Assembly: GCF_028713515.1 (NCBI RefSeq)
Contig: NZ_JAQTOD010000002.1
Location: forward strand, 62,001-126,000
DNA: 64,000 nt
Source of the DNA: Sulfurimonas sp.
GTDB lineage: Bacteria > Campylobacterota > Campylobacteria > Campylobacterales > Sulfurimonadaceae
Direction of reading: 5' to 3'
Position 1 is the first letter of the stretch; the number at the start of each line of letters is the position of its first letter. Below the pieces are notes generated by a model. The model was not told where the DNA came from, did no database searches, and saw only the letters and a list, made by a program, of their open reading frames with translations. Both the position numbers and the translations under genes were made by a program. This document shows positions 56,001 to 64,000 of this stretch, in pieces.

Positions 56001-56124
56001 CATCTGGATACGCATCAACGGGCAACCTTGTAATAGAGTAGATACCAAAAGCAATAATAATCAAAGAGACAATAAGTATAAAGACTCTCTGAGATAGTGC
56101 AAAAGTGACTAATCTTTCACTCAT
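53062..56124 (-). CDS. Heavy-metal efflux RND pump (CzcA/CusA type)
   Basis: A 1020-residue inner-membrane proton antiporter with twelve helices and two large periplasmic loops. The N-terminal PVDAYPDVSPNQV and the TM4 motif AIGMLVDASVVMVEN (near residue 400) mark the heavy-metal branch of RND pumps. The AIG-x3-DAS-x3-EN form differs from the DFG-x3-DGA-x3-EN of the Co/Zn/Cd type and is nearer to the copper/silver or the Campylobacterota Czn type, so the metal cannot be fixed. The start overlaps the adaptor gene by 4 nt. Confidence 0.92.
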   Translation of the reverse strand: MSERLVTFALSQRVFILIVSLIIIAFGIYSITRLPVDAYPDVSPNQVKIILKSSGMTPAEIESRVVVPIEQNMQNIPNQTVTRSLSKYGICDITIDFKDGVDIYWARAQVAQKLSEAMDDLPSGISGGLAPITTPLGEVLMFSVESKTLSLTEKRTLLDWVINKRIRPIDGVAEVNALGGFVKSYEIIPDYLKMKQHGITMQNLQDTIIKNNQNDGIGRLSLGEQSLFVRSEGRVKNIDEISNLIIKQDGGANIRISDVSSVEIGSLVRSGFVTKDGKGEAVEGLILARKGVDASLLLKNVKAEIQKIQKDLPKGTKIEIFYDRSDLVGKAINTVAKALLEALLLIVIILYVFLGNFRASFNVAIILPFAILMTFISMDYFGISANLMSLGGVSIAIGMLVDASVVMVENISERLQSERYKNIPKYSVVLESAKEVSNSIFIGVLIIIIVFLPLLTLEGLEGKLFVPVALSVVFALAASLLLTLTFIPIVSLYVLKQETHAKSAIVLFLEKNYGIVLDYALSHQKHIFIAVLILWIATIGAFTQVGKTFMPNLDEGNIIISVEKSSSISLEASREIDTKIQKALMRDVPEIISIVARSGSDEIGLDPMGLNETDTFLVLKPKKEWRNPSKEVLLERIRKVLDEFIGVKYSFTQPIQMRISEMLSGSRGDIVVKTYGEGSEKLDSISKNVVKIAKSIKGNSDVYKKSNEGVAYWELNFKDDAMSRYGVSRDELSAYLKSVVDGVKVGIIQEELRRIPLVISGSNEMRTSMSQNANLQYILKDGSSVELNELVEFKMTQGAVQVEHENTMRKSSVMINVEGRDLVGFVDELSTKIEKEIKLPSGYFIEYAGEYKNQQRASKKLTIVIPIAILLIFILLLVTFRSTLQAFLIIMNIPFALIGGIIGLYLNSEYMSIPASVGFIALMGIAVLNGIVMVSYFNQLAEKIDNPLEVVKQGAIRRVRPVLMTAFIAALGLVPMLLATGPGSEIQKPLAIVVVNGLVSSTFLTLILLPILYRRFVLKD

Positions 56125-57182
56125 CTCGTGCTCTCTAATGCGCTATGAAGAGCAGAAGTTGAGCTTATGGCTAGCTCATCACTCTCTTTTAGATTTGAAT
56201 CTACAATATAACTATCTGCTTCTTCACTAATAATTTTTACCTCTACGGCATCAAAACCAGATGTAACTCTCTTAAAAACCAAAGATCTACTTCCATCAAA
56301 CACTAAGGCACTTTTTTTAATCTTGAGAGCTCGTTTTATAACTTTTGATATAGTGACTCCATAGATTCTGTTTATCAAAACATCTCCACTCTTTTCAATC
56401 ACCGCCCTTACTTGAACTGATTGTGATGAACCATTAACTACATTTGAGATGTTGACAATTTTGGCACTATACTTATCAAAAGAGCAGATGTCGCCACGAG
56501 ATAAATTCTGCGAAACCCTCAAAGGTACACTCATCTCTATAAATCTTTGTCCAACTCCATTTATTGTTAAAATTGGGCTTTGTGGCATAATAATTCCGCC
56601 AGTATTTATGTTGATTTTATCCACAAATCCATCTCTGGGTGCCACAATACTTATCTCAGCAATAGGCATATGTGTTTTTTGCAACCTAGCAAAAAGTGCC
56701 GCTGTAAAACCACTTTGAAGAAGTTGATTTTTACTCATGTTCACTCTCAAATCACTACTTTGTTTCTCGCTTTGTGAGCTAAGAACCCTTTTTTGCGCAA
56801 TAACTCCATCACTATAAAGTTTTAGATCTCTATTATAAATTCTATCTACACTTTGACTCTGAATTTGTGCCTCAAGATAATCTTTTTGAAGACTCAAAAG
56901 CTCACTAGAGCGAATCGAGAGAAGTTTTTGACCTTTTTTTACAAAATCAAACTCTCTAACATATATAGCAGACGCTACTGCTTGTATGTTTGAACTGACA
57001 AGCAAAATATCTTTTTTATCCAGAGTTACACTCCCATTATATGGTCCATATAAAATATTATTAACTCTCTGCACAACCTCACTTTTCACTCCCAGATCAC
57101 TCTGCTGTTTTTGTGTAATAACAACACTCTTTGCTCCAAATAGTGATAGATTTATTAAAATTAAACTAACTATTATTCTCAT
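56121..57182 (-). CDS. RND efflux periplasmic adaptor (CzcB type)
   Basis: A 353-residue membrane-fusion protein with a signal or anchor sequence (about 1-18), a helical hairpin (about 95-150) and lipoyl-type halves on either side (KKGQKLLSIRSSELL and APRDGFVDKININTGG). It links the RND pump to the TolC-type channel. It overlaps both neighbours by 4 nt. Confidence 0.88.
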   Translation of the reverse strand: MRIIVSLILINLSLFGAKSVVITQKQQSDLGVKSEVVQRVNNILYGPYNGSVTLDKKDILLVSSNIQAVASAIYVREFDFVKKGQKLLSIRSSELLSLQKDYLEAQIQSQSVDRIYNRDLKLYSDGVIAQKRVLSSQSEKQSSDLRVNMSKNQLLQSGFTAALFARLQKTHMPIAEISIVAPRDGFVDKININTGGIIMPQSPILTINGVGQRFIEMSVPLRVSQNLSRGDICSFDKYSAKIVNISNVVNGSSQSVQVRAVIEKSGDVLINRIYGVTISKVIKRALKIKKSALVFDGSRSLVFKRVTSGFDAVEVKIISEEADSYIVDSNLKESDELAISSTSALHSALESTR

Positions 57183-58366
57183 ATTATTTCTCCAAATTCT
57201 TTGTCGGCTACTTTATAGAGCTCAAACAGCTCTTTATAGTAACTTTTTTTTATCTCTAACATTTCCAACATATTTTCTGAATAAGAGCGACTAGCATCTA
57301 TGTACTCCAAAATCATCCCCTCACCCTCATCAAGTGCTATTTTTGAGAGTTTTACCAACTCTTCGCTAAGAGGTATCACCTCATTTTTCAGATTATAATG
57401 CTCATTATAGAGCGTTTTGATGCGTATCTGAAGTGATTTTGACGATAGTTCTATCTCTTTTTTTAATGACTCTTTCTGTAAGCCAATCGACGATGAGTGA
57501 TTGAGATACTTTGTTCTCGCTTGTTCTTTTTGCGCCGTCAGTGAACTAAGAGGGATACTTATGCCAACTGCATATCTTTTTGTGTCAAGTTCATCAGCAA
57601 ATGAAGCAAAGTATCCAATAGAGCTAAGCGGTGCACTATAAACATCATAAGAGGCAAGGGAAGATTTCTGTTGAAACTCTAAATCTTTTATCTCATCATG
57701 CTCATCAATATTTCCAAGCTTTACATCTTCCGTTAGATTTAGAAGGTCACTACATGAGAGGCTGTTTATCTCTATATTCTCAGCACTCTGTTGCAGTGAT
57801 GAGAGCTCTTGAAGATACTCTCTTTTGTAGCCATTAGTTTTTTTACTCAACTTTACCAAATCTAGCTTATTAAAAAGCATATCTTTTTTAGAAACCTCTC
57901 CTAGCTCATAAGCTTTTTTAACCTTAGCAAATCTCTCATTTTGCATAGAAAGAAGCATAGCGGCACTCTCTTGCATCTCCTTCGCAACACAAGCGCTATG
58001 ATACTTTGACGCAACCTCCAATGATGCAATGTGCATATCATGAACTGCTGCTTGTTTAAATGATTTTGTTGCAAAGTCAGTTGCATTTTTCTTACTGCCA
58101 GAGGAAAAAGGGTGGGATATATTTTGTGAAAATATAACTGTATATTCGCTCCCACTTCTTTGTGTATCTTTTGCATGAGCAACTGTTGCTCCTAACGATG
58201 GAGCATCATACGAGAAGAGCAGTTCATTGTTGGCTATCTCCGAATCTCGCTTAGCTTTTATGGAATTTATCTTTTTGCTTTTAGCTAGTGAGTCTAAAAT
58301 CTCCTGCAGATTTTGAGCATACACACTAACAGCCATCGATAAAATTAGAAATATTTTTAATCTCAT
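57179..58366 (-). CDS. TolC-family outer-membrane efflux protein (CzcC type)
   Basis: A 395-residue outer-membrane channel with a signal peptide at residues 1-17, two long helical blocks with coiled-coil pattern, and the inner repeat of the OEP family (GEVSKKDMLFNKLDLVKLSKK and GEGMILEYIDASRSYSENML). It is the first main gene of the efflux operon. Confidence 0.85.
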   Translation of the reverse strand: MRLKIFLILSMAVSVYAQNLQEILDSLAKSKKINSIKAKRDSEIANNELLFSYDAPSLGATVAHAKDTQRSGSEYTVIFSQNISHPFSSGSKKNATDFATKSFKQAAVHDMHIASLEVASKYHSACVAKEMQESAAMLLSMQNERFAKVKKAYELGEVSKKDMLFNKLDLVKLSKKTNGYKREYLQELSSLQQSAENIEINSLSCSDLLNLTEDVKLGNIDEHDEIKDLEFQQKSSLASYDVYSAPLSSIGYFASFADELDTKRYAVGISIPLSSLTAQKEQARTKYLNHSSSIGLQKESLKKEIELSSKSLQIRIKTLYNEHYNLKNEVIPLSEELVKLSKIALDEGEGMILEYIDASRSYSENMLEMLEIKKSYYKELFELYKVADKEFGEII

Positions 58367-58467
58367 TATGAGCCTTTATTATGATCTGTTTGTATTAACT
58401 GATTTTTATAACTGTGACTAAAATAGCATTAAAGCGATATTTAGTATTTTATATTAGAGGGGGGTGA

Positions 58468-58773
58468 TTAGTTGATTGGTGGTCGCTGAAGAACGAGTTT
58501 GCTTATTGAGGCTAAACTATCTCTAAAGAAGAAAAGTTCTTTTTTTTTGGAGATAAATACTATTTTTAGCTCACTTATAATTGGGACCGACAAAATAGTG
58601 TGAATATTATCATGGATTTGAAAAGTAGCACCGATATTTGTACTAGTATGTTTTGAGCAACAGATTTCATAATTGGTATCATAGTTTTTATCTTGCACAA
58701 CATAATCATGTGCAACAAGAAAGGAAAAACTTAAAAGTAGAACCAATATTATTTTAAACTTTACTCTTTTCAT
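58468..58773 (-). CDS. Small secreted His/Cys-containing protein ahead of the efflux operon
   Basis: A 101-residue exported protein: signal peptide at about 1-20, then a short mature part with HDYVVQ, a CCSKH motif and further His in QIHDNIH, which could bind metal. The ATG at 58773 is chosen; a TATAAT lies just before it, so the upstream GTG at 58791 is unlikely. It lies 101 nt before the TolC gene on the same strand. Its place is like that of small copper-linked proteins before Czc-type pumps, but I do not recognise the family. Confidence 0.55.
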   Translation of the reverse strand: MKRVKFKIILVLLLSFSFLVAHDYVVQDKNYDTNYEICCSKHTSTNIGATFQIHDNIHTILSVPIISELKIVFISKKKELFFFRDSLASISKLVLQRPPIN

Positions 58774-58837
58774 AGTAGGCATTATATACACTATTGTTTA
58801 TTTGATACTTAAAAATATAGACTACAAATTTCTCTAG

Positions 58838-60079
58838 TTAATTCACAGAAGCTTTAGCAGCCAATTCTCTGGCTTTATCTTTTTTACTTTTTCCTTTGCC
58901 TTTTATAGGTTCTTTGCCTTGCTCTTTTATTGGAGTCTCTCCACTAAGTTCAAAACCTGCAATCTGCTCTCTCTCTAGCTTAACTCCAGAGCGTTTTTCT
59001 ATAAGAGAGAAATGCTCTTTATCTTCATGCCCGATAAAAGATACCGCAACTCCATCTCTGCCAGCTCTTCCTGTTCGCCCAATTCTGTGAATATAATCTA
59101 GCGGTGAGCGAGGAAGGTCAAAGTTTACAACGCACGATATCCCATCGATATCAAGCCCTCTTGCGGCGATGTCCGTAGCAAACAGAATATTTATCTTTTT
59201 AGCTCTAAAGCGTTCTAGCGTAAAGATTCGCTCCTCTTGGAGTAAGTCGCCATGAAGTGAATCTGCTAAAAAACCATACTTCTTAAACTTCTGCGCAATA
59301 TTATCAGCGGAGCGCCTATTTGCCATAAAAACAAGCGCTTGTTCCCACTTTTCACTACCCAGCAGATACCGTAGTAGCGGACCTCTATTTTCACGATTTA
59401 CCAAAATTGCGCGCTGAAGTATGCTCTGCACAGCAACTTCTTTGCCAGAAGATGAGATGTGGAGTGGATCTTTAGTGATTTTAGATGCAATAAGTTGCAT
59501 TTTTGGAGGATAAGTTGCAGAAAAAAGAAGATTTTGACGCTTTAATGGTAGCTCTTTTAAAATAAGATCAAGCTCCTCTGAAAAGCCCAAATCAAGCATT
59601 CTATCTGCCTCATCAAGAACAAAAAAATCAAGGTGCGATAAGTTCATCTGTTTTTTAGTGACGATGTCAAGCAATCTTCCAGAAGTTGCAACCAAAATAT
59701 CGCAACCTTGCTGAATATCATAAAGCTGATTACCGATACTCTCTCCGCCGATAATACTAAGAACTTTTGGTTTTCTATCTAAAAAGACTCCAAATGTAGA
59801 AAATGCATCAGCTATCTGGATGGTTAACTCACGAGTTGGAGTTAAAACTAGCACTTTTATCTTCGCTTTGCCCTCTCCAACTTGCTTCAACCATAGTTCT
59901 AAAATAGGCAAAATGAAACTAGCACTCTTCCCACTTCCTGTCTCAGCCCTGACTATGATGTCGTGCTTTGCTAGAACAAGAGGAATTACCTCTTTTTGTA
60001 TTGGCGTAGGCTGCGTAAATCCACGATGCTTGAGTGCTTTTTGTACAGGAGATGAAAGTCCTAGTTGTGAAAATGACAT
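58838..60079 (-). CDS. RhlE-type DEAD-box RNA helicase
   Basis: A 413-residue RNA helicase. Q motif FTQPTPIQKEVIP, Walker A AETGSGKSASF, DEAD in FVLDEADRML, SAT and HRIGRTGRAG are all present, with a short lysine-rich C-terminal tail (KGKGKSKKDKARELAAKA). It differs from the helicase at 23455 by its short tail and RhlE-like start. It ends near the small secreted protein gene. Confidence 0.93.
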   Translation of the reverse strand: MSFSQLGLSSPVQKALKHRGFTQPTPIQKEVIPLVLAKHDIIVRAETGSGKSASFILPILELWLKQVGEGKAKIKVLVLTPTRELTIQIADAFSTFGVFLDRKPKVLSIIGGESIGNQLYDIQQGCDILVATSGRLLDIVTKKQMNLSHLDFFVLDEADRMLDLGFSEELDLILKELPLKRQNLLFSATYPPKMQLIASKITKDPLHISSSGKEVAVQSILQRAILVNRENRGPLLRYLLGSEKWEQALVFMANRRSADNIAQKFKKYGFLADSLHGDLLQEERIFTLERFRAKKINILFATDIAARGLDIDGISCVVNFDLPRSPLDYIHRIGRTGRAGRDGVAVSFIGHEDKEHFSLIEKRSGVKLEREQIAGFELSGETPIKEQGKEPIKGKGKSKKDKARELAAKASVN

Positions 60080-60213
60080 TTAAAACTCCTGTTTTGATAA
60101 TCTTATTTTATACGAAATTCAATTAAATATTGATGTTACGCGCTAAAGCAAATAAGGCTCCTGCATAAGAGTGAAAAAGTTAAGGGTTTTTCTTTATAAT
60201 TTGAGATTGTATT

Positions 60214-60303
60214 GAAGTTCTTGCAAAACCAAAGAACAGACCTGCCAAGGCTTTGCTTTGCTGCAAAATCGTTCGCTTAGTTTTTTATTTTTACAAGAAG
60301 TCT
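60214..60303. repeat. Palindromic intergenic element, copy B
   Basis: A 90-nt stretch between the RhlE-type helicase and the exonuclease gene. It begins GAAGTTCTTGCAAAA and ends TTTTTACAAGAAGTCT, which are inverted repeats of each other with few mismatches. A shorter relative with the same ends lies at 34239-34288. It also covers the place of the exonuclease promoter. The inner part has a G/C-rich centre (TTTGCTTTGCTGC). Confidence 0.4.
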
Positions 60304-60316
60304 ATTTAAAAACAGG

Positions 60317-61069
60317 ATGGTAAATTTGGCAAAAAGATATATTATTTTAGATACAGAGACAACCGGTGTGGATGAAAAAGATAGAGTAATCCAACTCGGC
60401 TTTATGGTTCTTGGAGAAAAAGAGGTGGAAGTTCAAAATGAGTTTTTCAGCTCTGATGTTCCTATAAGCATAAAAGCAATGGAGACCCATGGAATCACGC
60501 CAGAGATGCTCGAGGGCAAAGCACCATGCAGAGAGAGCCAATCATATAAAAGACTTCTTGAACTAAATATAAATGACAACTATCTCATCATCCACAATGC
60601 CCCTTTTGATATAAAAATGCTTGAAAAAGAGGGCTTCAAGACGCAAATGAGAGTTATTGATACGCTAAGAGTTGCAAAACATATATTTGCAGACGAAGAG
60701 GCTCACAGACTTCAATATTTTCGCTATAAAATGCAACTCTACAAAGATGAACAAAAAGAGGCGGATACGCTGGGTGTAGTTGTAAAGGCTCATGATGCAA
60801 TTGGAGATGTTTTAGTTTTAAAACTATTTTTATCCAGATTAAAAGATGAAGTCGCAAAACAATTTCCACATGATAATCCGGTCGATAAAATGGTTAGCTT
60901 AACAAATACTCCAATTCTCATAAGCTCATTTAAATTTGGAAAATACAAAGGCAAAACTCTTCAAGAGGTAGCAGCAAGCGATACGCCATACCTAAAATGG
61001 ATGCTTGCAAACATGGAAAATCTAGATGAAGATATGCGTTATTCCATAAACAGTGCTTTAGGAGTTTAA
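60317..61069 (+). CDS. DnaQ-like 3'-5' exonuclease with DUF3820 C-terminus
   Basis: A 250-residue DEDDh exonuclease. Exo I is LDTETTG (about residue 12), Exo II HNAPFDIKML (about 94) and Exo III HDAIGDVLVL (about 157). The last 50 residues (FKFGKYKGKTLQEVA, YLKWMLAN) are the DUF3820/ExoX C-terminal domain. It acts in repair or RNA/DNA trimming. The ATG at 60317 touches AGG; the TTG at 60326 has a better-placed AGGATGG and may be the true start. Confidence 0.85.
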   Translation: MVNLAKRYIILDTETTGVDEKDRVIQLGFMVLGEKEVEVQNEFFSSDVPISIKAMETHGITPEMLEGKAPCRESQSYKRLLELNINDNYLIIHNAPFDIKMLEKEGFKTQMRVIDTLRVAKHIFADEEAHRLQYFRYKMQLYKDEQKEADTLGVVVKAHDAIGDVLVLKLFLSRLKDEVAKQFPHDNPVDKMVSLTNTPILISSFKFGKYKGKTLQEVAASDTPYLKWMLANMENLDEDMRYSINSALGV

Positions 61070-61090
61070 GTAAATCAATGTAATATTTAG

Positions 61091-62734
61091 TTAGGTATGA
61101 AATTTTTGAAGCTTATTGTTAAGTTCAGCGGTATTTATACCAATACCATTCGCAACATTAGTGATTAAGCTGATACTATCTGTATTTGAGCAGGCAATAG
61201 CATTAATGGAATCAATTTTTGATGAGATTATACTCATCCCTGCTCCAATATTTATAAGCCCCATATTTGAATCATGGACACTTTTTGTAGCAATACTCAT
61301 TAAAGACGAGGATGTTTTAATTATGGCTTGAACATCATTGGAATCCTTAGAAACTATTAAGATTGAACTAGTAGATTTATCCATTTTAAAACTAGTAGTA
61401 GTAATGGCATCTACAATAGTGCCAATGGTGTTATTTATTTGAGACAAACTATCTTGTGTGCGCTCTGCTAATTTACGAACTTCATCTGCAACAACTGCAA
61501 ATCCTCGACCGTGATCGCCAGCGCGCGCAGCTTCAATTGCTGCATTAAGAGCCAACAGATTAGTCTGATTGGCAATATCTCCAATAATATCAAGAACTCC
61601 CTTAACCTCTTGTGCGCTAGAAGATAGGATTTTTAAGTCATCTGAGAGCAGCTTCTGTGTTTGGGCAACAGCTTGAATGTCTGTATTCATTTGAGAAATT
61701 TGATTACTTGCTTTTGCGAGATGGTTAGACGCCTCGCCAATTTTTATATTTGTATCGTCCGAGGCCACTGAAGCTGAGTGGACAATATCTTGCAGGGTAA
61801 TGATCTGCCCATGAGTTTGTGATATATCCGATGCACTCTCTTCTAGTCGATCTTTAATGACTTCGCAAACTTTATTTAGTTCTTGGGCTGAAGAGATACC
61901 GTTATGAGAAGAAGATTTCATGCCATTAACTATTTTTTGCAGCTCATCCATTGAGTCATTCATATCTTTTGCAGCAGTTGAAAGTTCATCTTCTCCGCTT
62001 GAATCTATACGCTCAAGCAAATCTCCAGACCGAAGATGTTGCGCCATTTTAGTCAAATTAGCAATTTTTTTGAGTAAATATTTAGTAATAAAATGTAAGA
62101 CAGTATGGACAAGTACCATGCCTAGCAGAAAAATAACAGTAATGAGAAAAAGAGTCTTCTTAAACTCTTTTTGAGCCACAAGATAAAGGTTATTTGCATT
62201 CGTGATTTGAAGCTCAATCAAACCGTCCAACTCTGCACTTGCAGGAGCAATACTGTATGGAAAATCACTTTGGAGTAGATCAAGTATGCTCATAAGCTCT
62301 TTTTTTTGTATTGCCTCTTCTAGCAAAATAATCGACTTATCGGCACGATTCATAATCTCTTTAGCTTTTAAAAATTGCTGCATTTCCTGTGCAGTCATTA
62401 CACCCTTGGAATATATATTCCATTTTGTCGTAAAAAGATAATGCGATTTTTGAACAGAGTTAAGGGTTGACTCATAATTCCCAACTCCCTCGGATAGATT
62501 CTTGGCGTTTAGTAAAATATCTTTATCAAGTATGTTTTTACAAAAGCGAAGGTTCTGCAGAGGCTGGAGACTCTGTGTGTGAATTGTATTTAAAGAAGCG
62601 TTAGATAAAAAAATACCAATAACCCCAATAATGATTGCTACAAAAGCAAAAATCTGAGCCATAACAACAATCAAAGTAATTTTCTGTCGTATTGAAAGGC
62701 GAGCAAACAGTGATGATGATTTTTGAGAAACCAT
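61091..62734 (-). CDS. Methyl-accepting chemotaxis protein
   Basis: A 547-residue chemoreceptor. Two membrane helices (about 18-42 and 190-212) bracket a helical periplasmic sensor of about 145 residues; a HAMP domain follows (about 213-265) and the signalling tip has the hallmark [31 protein letters not shown]-type segment (about residues 385-415). No C-terminal CheR/CheB pentapeptide is visible. The C-terminal 30 residues are shared with the pseudogene at 34334-34449. Confidence 0.93.
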   Translation of the reverse strand: MVSQKSSSLFARLSIRQKITLIVVMAQIFAFVAIIIGVIGIFLSNASLNTIHTQSLQPLQNLRFCKNILDKDILLNAKNLSEGVGNYESTLNSVQKSHYLFTTKWNIYSKGVMTAQEMQQFLKAKEIMNRADKSIILLEEAIQKKELMSILDLLQSDFPYSIAPASAELDGLIELQITNANNLYLVAQKEFKKTLFLITVIFLLGMVLVHTVLHFITKYLLKKIANLTKMAQHLRSGDLLERIDSSGEDELSTAAKDMNDSMDELQKIVNGMKSSSHNGISSAQELNKVCEVIKDRLEESASDISQTHGQIITLQDIVHSASVASDDTNIKIGEASNHLAKASNQISQMNTDIQAVAQTQKLLSDDLKILSSSAQEVKGVLDIIGDIANQTNLLALNAAIEAARAGDHGRGFAVVADEVRKLAERTQDSLSQINNTIGTIVDAITTTSFKMDKSTSSILIVSKDSNDVQAIIKTSSSLMSIATKSVHDSNMGLINIGAGMSIISSKIDSINAIACSNTDSISLITNVANGIGINTAELNNKLQKFHT

Positions 62735-62869
62735 AAAAGAACCTTTATATAAAAAGTTCAGAAGTTTAAATACTTATGGTTACGATAGAATAACATCAAG
62801 TGTGGACAATTTAGAATGCCGAAGAATCAAAGTGACTTCTTCGTTAAAAATAAACTAAAAAATAGTCTG

Positions 62870-64000
62870 CTAAGAGATAAAACTAAAAACTACAAATAGC
62901 ACTAAAGCAACTGCTCCGCTTATAAGTGCGTATGGCAGTTGGGTTCTTACATGTTCCATGATGTCACAATCACTTGCCATAGCGGATATGATAGTTGTAT
63001 CTGAAACTGGTGAGCAGTGATCTCCAAAAACACCGCCAGAGATTACAGCACCAATACAGAGAGCAATATTTGCATCCATAGAAGCAGCCATAGGAACAGC
63101 AACGGGCATCATAATGCTAAATGTGCCCCAGCTTGTTCCGGTTGAAAATGAGATAATAGCGCCAATTAGAAAAATAACCGCTCCAAGCATATAGACACTA
63201 AGGTTCTCATTTGCTAAAGAAGAGAGATAAAGACCTGTTTTAAGTGTAACCGTACTCTCACCAAGAGCAAAAGCCAAAAGAAGTATAAAAGCGATTGGGA
63301 CAAGCGTAACAGCTCCGGAAAACGCCGTTTCACCCCACTGTGTAAAACTCATATTTTTTGTACCGATGAAGTAAAAAAACATAAAAACGAGTGTGGCAAC
63401 CATTGTGTAGAATATACTGCTTGAGCCACTGCCTTTAAGCATATCCCCATCTCCTGTGATATATAAAAAAACAAACACCAAACCGACCATAAGCGTTATA
63501 GGAATTAGCATTAAAAACATGCTTGCCGGTTTTTGAGAGAGCATCATCGTCTTGTGTGGCTTGAGCGTGGCATTTTTCATAGCACCTATGTCAATGTTAT
63601 ACCAGATAGACACAAAAGTGACAACAAGAGCACTCATAGCATAAAAGTTATAGAGTACCGAATCCATTAAAATATCTATACCGTTGCCGCTAATTTGTCC
63701 TAATGAAATCTGAGTTGCTATAAGCCCCAAAAGAAGTGCGCCCCATCCATTAAAAAGTATAAGTGAGCTTACGGGAGCAGATGTTGAGTCGCACACAAAA
63801 GCAAGCTTAGCTCGGGGGACTTGATACTTATCGCACAACGGTTTTCCAACGGCACCAGCCACAAGCGATGTTATGCTTGATTCTACAAAGATTATAACTC
63901 CAACAATATAGCTAAGCATAAGAGACGATCTTGCGTTTGTTACAAACGAGTTTTTATTGTCAACGAAATCAACAAAACCCTCAATTCCACCGGACTTTTC
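62870..64000 (-). CDS. NhaC-family Na+/H+ antiporter-like protein (5' end outside window)
   Basis: An integral membrane transporter of the NhaC family. The frame is open to the right edge, so the visible part of 376 residues lacks the true start; the internal ATG at 63919 is not the start. About nine helices are visible. Family blocks include DSTSAPVSSLILFNGWG, TGTSWGTFSIMMPVAVP and GAVISGGVFGDHCSPVSDTTI, the last being diagnostic. Exchange of Na+ for H+ or a substrate such as an amino acid or malate/lactate is possible; the family does both. Confidence 0.85.
   Translation of the reverse strand, partial: EKSGGIEGFVDFVDNKNSFVTNARSSLMLSYIVGVIIFVESSITSLVAGAVGKPLCDKYQVPRAKLAFVCDSTSAPVSSLILFNGWGALLLGLIATQISLGQISGNGIDILMDSVLYNFYAMSALVVTFVSIWYNIDIGAMKNATLKPHKTMMLSQKPASMFLMLIPITLMVGLVFVFLYITGDGDMLKGSGSSSIFYTMVATLVFMFFYFIGTKNMSFTQWGETAFSGAVTLVPIAFILLLAFALGESTVTLKTGLYLSSLANENLSVYMLGAVIFLIGAIISFSTGTSWGTFSIMMPVAVPMAASMDANIALCIGAVISGGVFGDHCSPVSDTTIISAMASDCDIMEHVRTQLPYALISGAVALVLFVVFSFIS

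Overview
The window looks like an ordinary chromosomal stretch of a low-GC, free-living Campylobacterota (Epsilonproteobacteria), most like Sulfurimonas. This rests on protein character and gene order: an HP0268-family gene beside miaB, single-Xer (XerH-type) recombinase, a metK / ferredoxin / ndk / DUF177 / rpmF / plsX / fabH cluster, an ArsRS-like two-component pair, Opr-type porin, Prx of the Campylobacterota type, and many GGDEF and chemotaxis proteins. No database search was possible, so the genus is an inference. Both ends cut genes: rimO on the left and an NhaC-family antiporter on the right.

Layout. 1-2.0 kb: rimO (partial) and tilS. 2.0-7.2 kb, minus strand: HP0268-like gene, miaB, DUF374 acyltransferase, xerH and three tightly overlapping genes with PilM/PilN/PilO-like topology. 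7.3-11.3 kb: nusA, an oligopeptide-type ABC permease, a porin and a small lipoprotein. 11.3-16.0 kb: gap-pgk-tpiA-fabI on minus, nadD-rsfS on plus. 16.0-22.0 kb, minus: MltF-like transglycosylase, two-component system, feoAB. 22.0-26.1 kb: pssA, DoxX, DEAD-box helicase with RGG tail, YdhR-like and HIT proteins. 26.2-30.9 kb, minus: fabH, plsX, rpmF, DUF177, ndk, ferredoxin, metK. 31-37 kb: peroxiredoxin, tRNA-Arg(CCU), a PAS-GGDEF-PAS protein, a decayed chemoreceptor tail, a PIF1-like helicase and a REC-REC-GGDEF protein.

The accessory part is 37-48.5 kb. A VWA protein and a ferritin-like protein lie on one side and a MoxR ATPase with a repeat protein on the other, all on the minus strand. 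Between them sits about 7.5 kb holding a three-gene restriction-modification-like operon (short methylase, Eco57I-like methylase, and a GIY-YIG nuclease fused to an SF2 helicase), a small divergent HTH gene, and a P-type ATPase of a less common type. The divergent promoter region between the methylase operon and the HTH gene carries strong nested palindromes, which suggests a self-regulated cassette.

48.6-64 kb: pentaheme cytochrome c, glycine-zipper protein, a cell-wall recycling set (amidase, DUF819 membrane protein, Ala-Glu epimerase), a heavy-metal RND efflux operon with a small secreted His/Cys protein, an RhlE-like helicase, a DnaQ-like exonuclease, a chemoreceptor and the NhaC antiporter.

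The most notable items are the R-M-like cassette and its palindromic control region, a pseudogene of a chemoreceptor C-terminus at 34.3-34.45 kb that shows no open frame, a long imperfect palindrome with a partial direct duplication at 25.9-26.2 kb, a hairpin leader that ends at the metK start codon, and several genes whose -10 box lies so close to the start codon that the mRNA must be leaderless.
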